From assembly GCF_036116635.1 (NCBI RefSeq), contig NZ_CP107995.1, forward strand, positions 8,370,001 through 8,434,000: a DNA stretch of 64,000 bases. Direction: 5' to 3'. The notes beneath the pieces are model-generated. The model did not search any database. It saw nothing but the letters and a program-made list of their open reading frames with translations, and had not been told where the DNA came from. Position numbers and translations under genes: made by a program. The DNA comes from Amycolatopsis sp. NBC_00345. Lineage in GTDB: Bacteria > Actinomycetota > Actinomycetes > Mycobacteriales > Pseudonocardiaceae. Below, one piece after another: positions 25,281-33,678 of this stretch (positions are counted from its first letter, which is position 1; the number at the start of each line of letters is the position of its first letter).

Positions 25281-25748
25281 GTGGTGGCTACAGAACCGCA
25301 GAGTGAGACGACGGTGCCCGCACCGTCGGGTCCCGGTCTGCTCGGGCAGCTCATCCGCTTCGGCCTGATCGGCGGCTTCTGCGCCCTCCTGGACCTGGGC
25401 ACGTACTCGCTGCTCAGGGCCGTCGGGATGGACGCCGTCCCGTGGGTCACGGTCGCCCGTGCGATCAGCTTCATCGTGGGCACGACCACGGCGTTTTTCC
25501 TCAACCGCCGGTTCACCTTCTCCGGCGGGCGCCGCGAGGGCGGCACGCAGGTCGGCAGCTTCGTGCTGCTGTACGCGGTGACCTTCTTCGTCGCCGTCGG
25601 GATGAACCAGTGGATGCTGCACCTGCTTCCGGAGTCGGCGTGGAAGGCCACGCTCGGCTGGGTCGTGTCACAGGCGACGGCGACCGTGATCAATTTCGTC
25701 ATGCTCAAGTGGGTCGTGTTTCGTGAGCGGCCGGTAAAGGAGAACTGA
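25281..25748 (+). CDS. GtrA-family membrane protein (Rv3789-like)
   Basis: A 155-residue protein with four membrane segments and the GtrA pattern: LIRFGLIGGFCALLDLGTY, then the second helix with VGTTTAFFLNRRFTFSGG, and a C-terminal WVVSQATATVINFVMLKWVVF. GtrA proteins help move lipid-linked sugars; in mycobacteria the homologue next to dprE1 is tied to arabinan assembly. GTG start at 25281 or 25284. Five bases before glfT2, so the two are in one operon, divergent from dprE1/dprE2. Six residues of Pro/Gly precede the first helix. Confidence 0.88.
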   Translation: MVATEPQSETTVPAPSGPGLLGQLIRFGLIGGFCALLDLGTYSLLRAVGMDAVPWVTVARAISFIVGTTTAFFLNRRFTFSGGRREGGTQVGSFVLLYAVTFFVAVGMNQWMLHLLPESAWKATLGWVVSQATATVINFVMLKWVVFRERPVKEN

Positions 25749-25753
25749 GTTCT

Positions 25754-27664
25754 ATGCCCGGTAAAGCAGCCCCGGTCGCCGAGGCGGCCCCCGCAGGCGA
25801 GACCCGGTTCGCGGAGCACGCACCCGAAGGCCGGCTGACGGCCCAGCGCGGCCTGTACGCAGGCCCGGCGCCGATCGTCAGCAAGGACCTCTACGCCGAG
25901 CTCGAGTGGGGCTCCGCGGTGCGGGACCGCGGAGGGATCACCGTCGAGCCGTCGTCCAAGGTCTCCGGGAACACCTACTTCGGCCGGTTCCCGGCCAGCT
26001 ACTGGCAGCGCTGGACCTCGGTGACCGAGGTTTCCGTCGAGGCCGTGGTGACCGGCGACGGGCTGCTGACCGTCGGCGCGTCCGACCTCGAGGGTGACGC
26101 CCGCGTGGCGAACGCCGAGGTCGTCACGGGCGCCAAGGCCAAGAAGGTGACGCTGAGCGCGAAGCTGGACAAGTTCCACGACGGTGGCGGTCTGTGGCTC
26201 GACCTGGAGACCGAGGCCGGCCAGTCGCTGCGCGTCGAGCAGGTCCGCTGGACCGTCGACGCCCCGGCGAAGATCCGCCCGACCGCCGTCACCATCTGCA
26301 CCATGAACCGCGCCGACGACTGCCTGAAGAACCTCCAGGCGCTCGCCGCGGACGTCTCGTCGCTGGACACGCTCGACGCCATCTACGTCGCCGACCAGGG
26401 CACCGACCTGGTCGAGTCGCGCGACGGCTTCGCGCAGGTCGCGAAGGACCTCGGCGACAAGCTGCACTACATCAAGCAGCCCAACCTCGGCGGCGCCGGC
26501 GGCTTCACCCGCGGCCTGTTCGAGGTGGCCGGCCACACCGCCACCGAGCACGCGAACGTCCTGTTCATGGACGACGACGTGCTGCTGGAGCCGGACCTGG
26601 TCGTCCGGATGACCGCGTTCTCCAACCGCGCGGCCAACCCGATCATCGTCGGCGGCCAGATGCTGAACCTGCTGCACCCGAACCAGCTGCACGTCGGCGC
26701 CGAGTACGCCCGGCTGAACACGCTGGAGCCGGGCCAGCCGGTGCAGCACTCGCTGTCCACGGCCGACCTGCTGGGCGTCGACGAGGAGAGCCTCAAGCCC
26801 AACCGCCAGGAGCGCCGCCTCGACGCCGGGTACAACGGCTGGTGGTCGTGCCTGATCCCGTACGAGGTGGTCAAGGCCATCGGCTACCCGCTGCCGTTCT
26901 TCTTCCAGTGGGACGACGCCGAGTACTCCTACCGGGCCCGCGAGTACGGCTTCCCGACCGTCACGCTGCCGGGCGCCGGCGTGTGGCACGCGGACTTCCA
27001 CTGGAAGGACTGGGACGAGTGGCACCGGTACTTCAACCTGCGCAACTCGATCATCACCGCCGCGCTGCACTCGCCGTTCAACCTGAACCTGCTCTCGCGC
27101 GTGCTGCTCGCGCAGCTGGTCCGCTACCTGCTGGGCATGCAGTACGGCCTGTCGGCCACGCTGATCAAGGCCGTCGAGGACTTCCTCGAGGGGCCGGAGG
27201 TCCTGCGTGACGGCGGCGTCGCGGCGATGAAGGAGATCCGCCGGATCCGCGAGCAGTACCCGGAGACCAAGCGGCACAAGGCCACCGACGTCCCGGGCAT
27301 CGCGTCCAACGACATCGGCATCATCAACAGCGCGCCGCGGCCCAGCATGCAGCGGCTCGTGCTGATCAAGCGCGTGCTCGACCGCGTGCTCGGCCGCAGC
27401 CGCTTCGGCCTCGGCGCGGTGCCGATCGACGAGGCGCACTGGTGGCACATCGCGCTGTTCGACACGGCCGTGGTCACGGACGCTTCGCAGGAAGGCGTGC
27501 GCGTGCGCACGTACGACAAGGTGAAGATGTTCGAACTCGCCAAGCGCGGCGCGAAGACGATCCAGCGGCTGCGCAAGGAAGGCGCGGGGGTGCAGGAGCA
27601 GTACAAGCGCGCCATGCCCGAGCTGACCTCGCGGGACAACTGGAAGCGGCTCTACGAGCTGTAA
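25754..27664 (+). CDS. glfT2: Galactofuranosyltransferase GlfT2 (galactan polymerase)
   Basis: Builds the linear galactan by alternating beta-1,5 and beta-1,6 galactofuranosyl transfer from UDP-Galf on the cytoplasmic face. The 636 residues match the mycobacterial enzyme (637). Visible parts: N-terminal beta-sandwich region (about 20-170) with YFGRFPASYWQRWT, GT-A domain with the metal site FMDDDV at 272-276, the catalytic acidic pair in QWDDAEY at 385-391, HWKDWDEWHRYFNLRN, and the C-terminal helical domain. Follows the GtrA-like gene by five bases and is followed by a hairpin. Needs UDP-Galf from glf at 12648. Confidence 0.96.
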   Translation: MPGKAAPVAEAAPAGETRFAEHAPEGRLTAQRGLYAGPAPIVSKDLYAELEWGSAVRDRGGITVEPSSKVSGNTYFGRFPASYWQRWTSVTEVSVEAVVTGDGLLTVGASDLEGDARVANAEVVTGAKAKKVTLSAKLDKFHDGGGLWLDLETEAGQSLRVEQVRWTVDAPAKIRPTAVTICTMNRADDCLKNLQALAADVSSLDTLDAIYVADQGTDLVESRDGFAQVAKDLGDKLHYIKQPNLGGAGGFTRGLFEVAGHTATEHANVLFMDDDVLLEPDLVVRMTAFSNRAANPIIVGGQMLNLLHPNQLHVGAEYARLNTLEPGQPVQHSLSTADLLGVDEESLKPNRQERRLDAGYNGWWSCLIPYEVVKAIGYPLPFFFQWDDAEYSYRAREYGFPTVTLPGAGVWHADFHWKDWDEWHRYFNLRNSIITAALHSPFNLNLLSRVLLAQLVRYLLGMQYGLSATLIKAVEDFLEGPEVLRDGGVAAMKEIRRIREQYPETKRHKATDVPGIASNDIGIINSAPRPSMQRLVLIKRVLDRVLGRSRFGLGAVPIDEAHWWHIALFDTAVVTDASQEGVRVRTYDKVKMFELAKRGAKTIQRLRKEGAGVQEQYKRAMPELTSRDNWKRLYEL

Positions 27665-27676
27665 CCAAGCCTCGTG

Positions 27677-27710
27677 CTGAAGGCCACCCGCTCTCGTGGG
27701 TGGCCTTCAG
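27677..27710 (+). terminator. Hairpin after glfT2 (family B-like)
   Basis: Arms CTGAAGGCCACCC and GGGTGGCCTTCAG, 13 perfect base pairs with an 8-base loop, starting 12 bases after the glfT2 stop. The arm sequence shares CTGAAGGCCACC with the family B elements. Confidence 0.8.
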
Positions 27711-27735
27711 TGCGTTCCGGCCAGGTTCGCGGAAC

Positions 27736-27754
27736 TTAGGGTAGCCTAATTCCC
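27736..27754 (+). promoter_or_regulatory. Possible iron box (IdeR/DmdR type)
   Basis: TTAGGGTAGCCTAATTCCC matches the first 14 positions of the IdeR/DmdR consensus TTAGGTTAGSCTAACCTAA at 13 of 14, while the last third does not match. It abuts the GTG start of the acyl-CoA dehydrogenase-like gene and includes a possible -10 element, so a bound iron regulator would block transcription. Partial match only. Confidence 0.45.
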
Positions 27755-28765
27755 GTGACGGATCTGGTGACTCAAGCCCGCGCCCTGGCCGACGACGTGC
27801 TGTTCCCGGCCGTGACCGAGGTGGACCGGACGGGCGTCGTGCCGCGCTCGCACTTCGCCGCGCTCGCCGCGGCTGGTCTCTACGGCCTGGCCGCCCCGGC
27901 CGAAGCGGGCGGCCCCGGCGCGTCGCTGCCCGAACTGGTCGGGGTGATCGAGGCACTGGCCGGCGGCTGCCTGAGCACGACGTTCACCTGGCTCCAGCAC
28001 CACGGCCTCGTCTTCGGCCTGGCCGGGACCTCAAACGCCGGGCTGCGCGCGAAGTACCTGCCCGCCCTGATCGCGGGTGACCTGCGCGCGGGCGTCGCGT
28101 ACGCCGGCGTGATCCCGACGCCGCCGCGCGTCCGCTCCGAACCTGTCGACGGCGGCTACCGCTTCCACGGCGAAGCCCCCTTCGTCAGCGGCTGGGGTGG
28201 CATCGACCTGCTGCAGCTCTCCGGCCGTGACGGCGACACGGTGGTGCACACCGTGGTGGAGCCGGTCGACGGCCCTGGGCTCACGGCCCACCCGCTGGCC
28301 CTGACGGCCGCCCAAGGCACCGCGACGGTCCGGCTCCAGCTGGATGGCTACTTCGTCCCCACCGAGCAGGTGCTCGCGGAAGTGCCGTACGCCGACTTCG
28401 TCAAGTCCAACACCTTCGCGTCCCGCCTGAACGGCTGCGCGCCCCTGGGCCTGGCCGAACGCTGCGCCCGCCTGCTCGTGGACGCGGGCGACCAGGAGTC
28501 GGCCGACGCGTTGCGCGCCGAGCAGCACCTGATCCGCACCCGCCTCGACGCCGCCCTCACCGACCCTCCGACGCTCCCGTCGGCCCGCGCCGCGGCGAGC
28601 GAGCTGGCCTACCGCAGCGCCGGCGCCCTCATCGCGGCCACCGGCAGCCGCGCCGTCCTGACCGGCTCCCACGCCGCCCGACTCGTCCGTGAAGCGACGT
28701 TCCTCCTGGTGGCCGGCAGCCGTCCGGAAATCCGCGCCGATCTGCTGGGCCTGGCCCTCCGGTAG
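27755..28765 (+). CDS. Acyl-CoA dehydrogenase family protein
   Basis: A 336-residue flavoprotein-type sequence, shorter than typical acyl-CoA dehydrogenases (about 380). The N-terminal helical domain contains LAAPAEAGGPGASLPELVGVIEALAGG, the middle beta domain GYRFHGEAPFVSGWGGIDLLQLS with the substrate/FAD region, and the C-terminal helical part GLAERCARLL and AAASELAYRSAGALIAATGSRAVL. The usual catalytic Glu region is not obvious, which is common in the monooxygenase-like or oxidase-like members. The GTG start sits directly after a possible iron box, hinting at iron-regulated expression, perhaps in siderophore or stress metabolism. Substrate unknown. Confidence 0.8.
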   Translation: MTDLVTQARALADDVLFPAVTEVDRTGVVPRSHFAALAAAGLYGLAAPAEAGGPGASLPELVGVIEALAGGCLSTTFTWLQHHGLVFGLAGTSNAGLRAKYLPALIAGDLRAGVAYAGVIPTPPRVRSEPVDGGYRFHGEAPFVSGWGGIDLLQLSGRDGDTVVHTVVEPVDGPGLTAHPLALTAAQGTATVRLQLDGYFVPTEQVLAEVPYADFVKSNTFASRLNGCAPLGLAERCARLLVDAGDQESADALRAEQHLIRTRLDAALTDPPTLPSARAAASELAYRSAGALIAATGSRAVLTGSHAARLVREATFLLVAGSRPEIRADLLGLALR

Positions 28766-28831
28766 CGGGCGTCGCCGGACTTCCGCAGGCCAGAACCACT
28801 GTCCGGCACAGCGAGTGTCCACCCGCGACGG

Positions 28832-29074
28832 TCACCCGGTCAGGCCGAACCTGCTCTTCCGGCTGAGGTCGTCGACGTACGCGGCGGCGACGTGGGCGAA
28901 GTTCACCGACACCGTGTTGCCGTCCTTCGTCTGTACAGAGTGGACGCCGCCGTGCTTGAGCAGGTCTGGGATCTTCTCTTGCACGGCAACGGATTCCTCG
29001 GCCGTCAGTGGGAACAGCAGCGGCTCTCCACCGGCGGCGAGGTGGAGGACGAGCGCGGACTTGGGATCTGCCAT
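28832..29074 (-). CDS. Small conserved-looking protein, 80 residues, unknown function
   Basis: MADPKSALVLHLAAGGEPLL at the start and a C-terminal VNFAHVAAAYVDDLSRKS; in between PLTAEESVAVQEKIPDLLKHG and VHSVQTKDGNTVSVNF suggest a small mixed alpha/beta fold. The frame has no competing gene on the other strand and codon bias agrees with a coding frame. The ATG at 29074 is preceded by GGGGG very close. It converges on the acyl-CoA dehydrogenase-like gene, 66 bases away, and is divergent from the second EspG-like gene. I do not recognise a named family. Confidence 0.6.
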   Translation of the reverse strand: MADPKSALVLHLAAGGEPLLFPLTAEESVAVQEKIPDLLKHGGVHSVQTKDGNTVSVNFAHVAAAYVDDLSRKSRFGLTG

Positions 29075-29207
29075 ACCCCCATGGCACCAGCGTGTGATCA
29101 CTGCGGCAAGCGGGTTCGCTGAGGGCGGAGCAGTTGGTCCTGTCCGCGTGCGCCGCACGGCGGGCGTCGGATACCGTTCCCTCCGCAACCGGACCTAGGG
29201 ATGGGCG

Positions 29208-29966
29208 ATGCCGTATTCGTTCTCGCTGTCGCTGGCGGCGGTGGACCTTCTGCTCGAGCAGTTTTCGCTCGGCCGGGCGCCGGTGCCGTTCGTGGTCCCG
29301 CACGTGGGCACCACCACCGAGCAGCGGCAGCAGGTCCGCGAGGCCGTGCTCCGCGACCTCGACGGCCGTGGCCTGCTCCGCCGCGGCCGCGTTGACGACG
29401 ACGTGGAGCTGGCGCTGGCCACGTTCGCCCGCTCCGACCTCGCCGTGACCGCCGCCGCCCAGCTGGACGGCGAGCGGCTCTTCGCGCGGGTGGCGTCGAA
29501 CGGCGCGTACGCGGTGCTGGTCAAGCAGGACGGCAACATGCTCGTCTTCGAGGAGACCCGTCCGACGGGCATCGTGCCCGCGATCGTCGACCTGCTCCCG
29601 CTGACACCCGCCGCGCCCGGCCAGTCCGTGACCATCGCGCGCCCCGCGAAGCAGGCCCGTCGCAGCGGAGGGTACGACCCGTTCGCGGGCGTCGAGGCGC
29701 CCCGCTCGCACAACCCGCAGCTACGCGCCGTCGAGCGGATCTTCGAGAAGCCGCGCACGCGCGTAGGCGAGTTCACCGTGCACATCCGGAACGGCAACGG
29801 CCGGGAAGCGACCTTCCCGCCGCTCGCCTGGTTCGACACCGAGGCCGGCCGCTACCTGCTCAGCACCCGCGACGCCAACGACGGCCAGCGCTGGCTCACC
29901 TACGCCCCCGCCGACAACGCGCGCCTCGCCCAGCAGCTGTATACGCAGCTCGAGGGCTATTCCTGA
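29208..29966 (+). CDS. EspG-family ESX secretion-associated protein (copy 2)
   Basis: A 252-residue protein of the EspG type, first gene of the second PPE-like module. Characteristic parts are the N-terminal LSLAAVDLLLEQFSLGRAPVPF, RQQVREAVLRDLDGRGLL, a central strand run ARVASNGAYAVLVKQDG, and a C-terminal domain with RVGEFTVHIRNGNG and RYLLSTRDANDGQRWLTYAPAD before LAQQLYTQLEGY. Expected to act as a cytoplasmic chaperone for a PPE-like partner, most likely the product of 30496. ATG at 29208. The downstream genes follow on the same strand within 41 and 53 bases. Confidence 0.75.
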   Translation: MPYSFSLSLAAVDLLLEQFSLGRAPVPFVVPHVGTTTEQRQQVREAVLRDLDGRGLLRRGRVDDDVELALATFARSDLAVTAAAQLDGERLFARVASNGAYAVLVKQDGNMLVFEETRPTGIVPAIVDLLPLTPAAPGQSVTIARPAKQARRSGGYDPFAGVEAPRSHNPQLRAVERIFEKPRTRVGEFTVHIRNGNGREATFPPLAWFDTEAGRYLLSTRDANDGQRWLTYAPADNARLAQQLYTQLEGYS

Positions 29967-30007
29967 AACGACTGCCCCGGGCGTGGAAGGTCAGTAGACT
30001 GCCGACC

Positions 30008-30442
30008 ATGAGCTTTGTGGCTGACCCTGGACAGGCGACCAACGCGCTCGCGGCCGGCGGGCTGAACACGCAGGCCATCGCGGCGGTCACGGCCGAAACC
30101 AGGAAACTGGTGGACGCCGCGAAGTCCGGTGGCTTCACCATCTCGGGCGAGGCGCTGAACGACCTGCGCAAGGCGCTCACGGACATGGGCACCCGCCTGG
30201 ACGGCCTGAGGTCGGAGACGCAGGTCCTCGCCTCGGCGCCGCAGCTGGGCAGCCACCCGTACGGCCACACCGTCGCCGCGCACGACCAGAAGGGCGGCGC
30301 CGACACCACCGGCTCGGCCACCGTGGTGCTGGAGCAGTTCCGCCAGGTCCTCAAGGACGCCGACGAGGCGCTCGCCCGCGCCGCCGGGGTCTACACCGAG
30401 AACGAGGGCCAGGCCTTCGACGCCTCGAAGACCAAGGCCTGA
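30008..30442 (+). CDS. Small helical protein of the second EspG/PPE-like module
   Basis: A 144-residue, mainly helical protein. It has QAIAAVTAETRKLVDAAKSGG, then FTISGEALNDLRKALTDMGTRLDGLRSE, and a C-terminal helix VLEQFRQVLKDADEALARAAGVYTEN, the profile of WXG100/PE-like or ESX accessory proteins. No WXG motif and no signal peptide. Its position between EspG and the PPE-like protein mirrors the first-position helical gene at 19677 in the other module, including the pattern of a central Pro/Gly-containing loop. Exact role unknown. Confidence 0.65.
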   Translation: MSFVADPGQATNALAAGGLNTQAIAAVTAETRKLVDAAKSGGFTISGEALNDLRKALTDMGTRLDGLRSETQVLASAPQLGSHPYGHTVAAHDQKGGADTTGSATVVLEQFRQVLKDADEALARAAGVYTENEGQAFDASKTKA

Positions 30443-30495
30443 CGAGATGCCGGACCTGAGCGCCACCAAGCTGCCCGAGGGATGAGGGAATCCGC

Positions 30496-31785
30496 ATGAC
30501 CACGAACACACCGGGCCTGGCCCAGCAGCAGGCCGGCGCCCAGCACGTCACCCCGGTCGGCGACGTCGAGTACGTCAAGGGCCTGAATCCCTCCGACGCC
30601 GACTACCTCGGCCACGACCACGAGCAGCTGAAGGGCTTCGTCGAGACGAACCTCGACGCCAAGCAGGTCGCCGGCGTCTCCACCGCCTACTTCGACCTGC
30701 ACAAGGCCTTCGAGGACTTCGCCACGCAGCTGAACGAGGCCGTCGCCAAGTCGAAGGGCTCCTGGGAGGGCGAGGCGGCCACGAACGCGCAGGCCTACTT
30801 CACCAGCCTCGGCAAGTGGGCCGACGCCAACTCGCAGAACGCGAAGCTCGCGTCGGAGACCATCGACGACCAGGGCACGGCGGCGCAGAACGCCAAGAAC
30901 GCGATGACGGAGCCGGTCCCGTTCAACTGGGACGAAGAGTTCAACTCCTGGGCCACGGCGAACCCGCTCACCATGGGCGACACCATCGACAAGTCGCTGC
31001 AGAAGCAGAAGGACAGCCAGTCCGCGCACGAGCAGGCCGCCGAGACGATGTCCGGCTACGACAAGTCGCTCTACGCGGCCGCGTCCAAGCAGCCGGTGTT
31101 CGCGGACCCGCCGAAGTTCGGCGTCAGCGCGTCCACGAAGCCCGACGTCGTCCTGCCGTCGAGCAACGTTTCCGTCGACCAGCACCACGGCAGCGGCGGC
31201 GACACAGGCAGCAGCGTGAGCGTCCCGGGCGGCGGCGGTGCGGCCGCCGGCGGCGGATCGGCGCACCAGAGCAGTGGGGCGCTGACCGCCGGGCCCGGCC
31301 AGATGACGGGCTCCGGCCACCTGCCCGTCGCGGACAACAGCACCATGACGTCCAGCGCCGCCCCCGTGGCCAGCCAGCAGGGTGGCGGCCAGGGCGGCTC
31401 CGCGGCCGGCGGCATGGGCATGGGCCCGATGCCGATGGGCGGCGGCGGGTTCGGTGGCGGCGGCTTCGGCGGCGAGTCGGAGCACGAGACCAAGGTCGGC
31501 CGGGGCAGCGGCTCCTTCGGCCCCGGCCAGGGCGTCCCGGAAAACCCGAGCGCCGGCTCGGGTGGCGCGGCCCGGCCGGGCGGCATGGGCGCCGCCGAGG
31601 CGGCCGACGGTCGTGGCATGGGCGGCGCACCCGCCCGCCCCGGTCGTGGCATGGGCGCGGCGGCCTGGCGGAGCGAGGGCGACGACGGCGCCGATCGGGA
31701 TGGTTCGGCGTTCCTCGAAGAGGTCGACCCGGACGACCTCTTCGGTTCCGACCTGCGGACCGCGCCGCCGGTCATAGGTGAGTAG
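30496..31785 (+). CDS. PPE-like/WXG-type protein with Gly/Ser-rich tail
   Basis: A 429-residue protein whose first 200 residues are helical with a WEG motif at 90-92 (GSWEGEAATNAQAYF) between two helices, as in WXG/PPE proteins. Residues about 215-400 are low complexity, rich in Gly, Ser, Ala and Met, and the protein ends DPDDLFGSDLRTAPPVIGE; the PPE-like protein at 17735 also ends in a PPTIGG-type tail. ATG at 30496. Probably a type VII-type secreted or surface protein chaperoned by the EspG-like product upstream; no ESX core genes (eccB, eccC, eccD) are in the window. Confidence 0.7.
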   Translation: MTTNTPGLAQQQAGAQHVTPVGDVEYVKGLNPSDADYLGHDHEQLKGFVETNLDAKQVAGVSTAYFDLHKAFEDFATQLNEAVAKSKGSWEGEAATNAQAYFTSLGKWADANSQNAKLASETIDDQGTAAQNAKNAMTEPVPFNWDEEFNSWATANPLTMGDTIDKSLQKQKDSQSAHEQAAETMSGYDKSLYAAASKQPVFADPPKFGVSASTKPDVVLPSSNVSVDQHHGSGGDTGSSVSVPGGGGAAAGGGSAHQSSGALTAGPGQMTGSGHLPVADNSTMTSSAAPVASQQGGGQGGSAAGGMGMGPMPMGGGGFGGGGFGGESEHETKVGRGSGSFGPGQGVPENPSAGSGGAARPGGMGAAEAADGRGMGGAPARPGRGMGAAAWRSEGDDGADRDGSAFLEEVDPDDLFGSDLRTAPPVIGE

Positions 31786-31805
31786 CGGGGGCCCTACGCG
31801 TTTTT

Positions 31806-31852
31806 GCCTCGCCTTGTAGTGGTTTCTTTGGGAAACCACTACAAGGCGAGGC
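31806..31852. terminator. Long hairpin between PPE-like gene and glfT1
   Basis: Perfect 21-bp arms starting GCCTCGCCTTGTAGTGG with a 5-base loop, at a convergent junction. A run of T (31800-31805) flanks it on the left, serving the minus strand less well than the plus. Sequence is not shared with the other hairpin families in the window. Confidence 0.85.
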
Positions 31853-31951
31853 TGTTTGACGTAGGGCCGCCGGAGGGAGAAGTGCCCCGCCGTTTCGAGA
31901 ACGGCGGGGCGGCCTGGCCGGGAGCGGGGTCGGAGCAGGGTCAGAGCGGCG

Positions 31952-32860
31952 TCAGTAGCGGTAGAACTTCTCCGCGCGTCCCTGCCGCACCAGCTTCAAC
32001 CACTGCATGAACGCCTTCGGGTCCCGCTTCACACCCACGAAGTACAGCCCGAACCGCAGCACCTCGAGCGCGCCGATCTTGCGCATCCCGGGCTGGGACA
32101 GCAGGTAGCCGCGGTTGCGGTAGGTGTAGTAGCGCTTGACCTCGTTCTCCGGGTCCTGCGCGTGGAACTTGCCGCCCAGCATCGGCTTGAACTCGTCCGA
32201 GCCGTCCGGGTGCAGGTAGGTGGTGCGCAGCGAGGTGCCGAACGGCAGGCCCGAGCGGACGAGCCGGCGGTGCAGCTCCACCTCGTCGCCGCGGAAGAAC
32301 AGGCGCAGGTCAGGCACGCCGGTGACGTCCAAAGTGGACGCACGGAACAGCGCGCCGTTCATCAGCGACGCGATGCCGGGCAGGAAGTCCGTGCCCAGCT
32401 CGGCCGACGAGCGCTTCCAGGTCAGGCCGCGGCGCAGCGGGAAGGCCAGCTGGGCCGGCGCGTCGATGTTCGCCACCACGGGCGAAACCTCCGCCAGGCC
32501 GCGCTTTTCGGCTTCCTCCAACAGGATCGCGAGCACGTTCTCGTCGGCGGGACGGCCGTCGTCGTCGGCGAGCCAGACCCATTCCGCGCCCATCGACAGC
32601 GCGTGCAGCATGCCCAGCGCGAACCCGCCGGCGCCACCGAGGTTCCGGTGCGACGGCAGGTACGTGCAGGGCAGCGGATACGACTCGACGACGTCGCGGG
32701 CCGACTGGTCCGGCCCGTTGTCGACCACGACGAGGTGGTCGACCGGGCGCGTCTGGGCCGCGATGATCTTCAGCGAGTCCGCGAGCAGCTCCCGCCGATG
32801 GCGGGTGACCACGACACCGACGACGGCGCCCTCGGGCAGCTGCTGCGTCTCGCTGGCCAT
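31952..32860 (-). CDS. glfT1: Galactofuranosyltransferase GlfT1 (galactan initiation)
   Basis: Adds the first galactofuranose residues to the rhamnosyl-GlcNAc-PP-decaprenyl linker. The 302-residue GT2-type protein (mycobacterial enzyme about 304) shows VVVTRHRRELLADSL, the VDNGPDQS loop, NLGGAGGFALGM, the metal-binding WLADDDGRP near residue 97, RLFFRGDEVELHRRL, and RYYTYRNRGYLLS. I use the ATG at 32860, which overlaps the wzt stop by one base. Last gene of the wzm-wzt-glfT1 operon, which links galactan initiation to export. Confidence 0.95.
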   Translation of the reverse strand: MASETQQLPEGAVVGVVVTRHRRELLADSLKIIAAQTRPVDHLVVVDNGPDQSARDVVESYPLPCTYLPSHRNLGGAGGFALGMLHALSMGAEWVWLADDDGRPADENVLAILLEEAEKRGLAEVSPVVANIDAPAQLAFPLRRGLTWKRSSAELGTDFLPGIASLMNGALFRASTLDVTGVPDLRLFFRGDEVELHRRLVRSGLPFGTSLRTTYLHPDGSDEFKPMLGGKFHAQDPENEVKRYYTYRNRGYLLSQPGMRKIGALEVLRFGLYFVGVKRDPKAFMQWLKLVRQGRAEKFYRY

Positions 32861-33675
32861 CACACGCCGCCGTTCTTGACGGCCGCGGGCTCGATGCCGA
32901 GCCGCTCCAGGCCTTCCTGGCTCATGTTCTCGAACGGGTCGCGGCCCTTGTACGCGGTGAGCACCTCACGCAGCGAGCCCTGCTGCTTCACGTGCCCCTC
33001 GTCCATCCAGATGGCGGTGTCGCACAGCTCCATCAGGAACTCGTCGGAGTGGTTGGCGAAGACCAGGATGCCAGAGCGCTTCACCAGGTCCTTGAGCCGG
33101 TCGCGGGCCTTGTTCAGGAACGCCGCGTCGACGGCGCCGATGCCCTCGTCGAGGATCAGGATCTCCGGGTCGATCGAGGTGACCACGCCCAGCGCCAGCC
33201 GCACGCGCATACCCGTGGAGTACGTGCGCAGCGGCATCTGCAGGTAGTCGCCGAGTTCGGTGAACTCCGCGATGTCGTCGACCCGCTTCTCCATCTGCTT
33301 GGCGGACATACCGAGGAACAGGCCGCGGATGAGGATGTTCTCGATCCCGGAGATCTCCGGGTCCATGCCGATGCCCAGGTCGAACACCGGCGCGATGCGG
33401 CCGGTGATCCGGGAGGAGCCGCGGGTGGGCTCGTAGATCCCGGCGAGCAGCCGCAGCAGCGTGGACTTGCCCGCGCCGTTGTGGCCGACCAGGCCGACGC
33501 GGTCGCCGTCCTTGAGCGAGATCGACACGTCGTGCAGCGCCTCGATGATCGGCACCTTCTGGTCGGTGCCGATCTTGCCGCCGACCTTGCCGAGCACCCG
33601 CTTTTTCATCGACCGCGTCTTGGCGTCGAAAATCGGGAAGTCGACGTACGCGTTGTGGACGTCAATGCTGACCAT
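32860..33675 (-). CDS. wzt: ABC exporter ATPase Wzt (lipid-linked galactan export)
   Basis: ATP-binding subunit of the exporter that carries the lipid-linked galactan across the membrane. The 271-residue protein has Walker A GHNGAGKST near residue 66, the unusual signature region TYSTGMRVRLALGVV, Walker B ILILDEGIGAVD, and the H-loop FANHSDEF. It lacks the C-terminal carbohydrate-binding extension of O-antigen Wzt proteins, as in the mycobacterial Rv3781. ATG at 33675, three bases after the wzm stop. Partner is wzm. Confidence 0.95.
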   Translation of the reverse strand: MVSIDVHNAYVDFPIFDAKTRSMKKRVLGKVGGKIGTDQKVPIIEALHDVSISLKDGDRVGLVGHNGAGKSTLLRLLAGIYEPTRGSSRITGRIAPVFDLGIGMDPEISGIENILIRGLFLGMSAKQMEKRVDDIAEFTELGDYLQMPLRTYSTGMRVRLALGVVTSIDPEILILDEGIGAVDAAFLNKARDRLKDLVKRSGILVFANHSDEFLMELCDTAIWMDEGHVKQQGSLREVLTAYKGRDPFENMSQEGLERLGIEPAAVKNGGV

Positions 33676-33678
33676 GTG

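Noticed and set aside
17735..31785. A complete ESX type VII secretion locus
   Set aside because: Only EspG-like, PPE-like, DUF3558 and small helical proteins are present; no EccC ATPase, EccB, EccD or mycosin gene is in the window.
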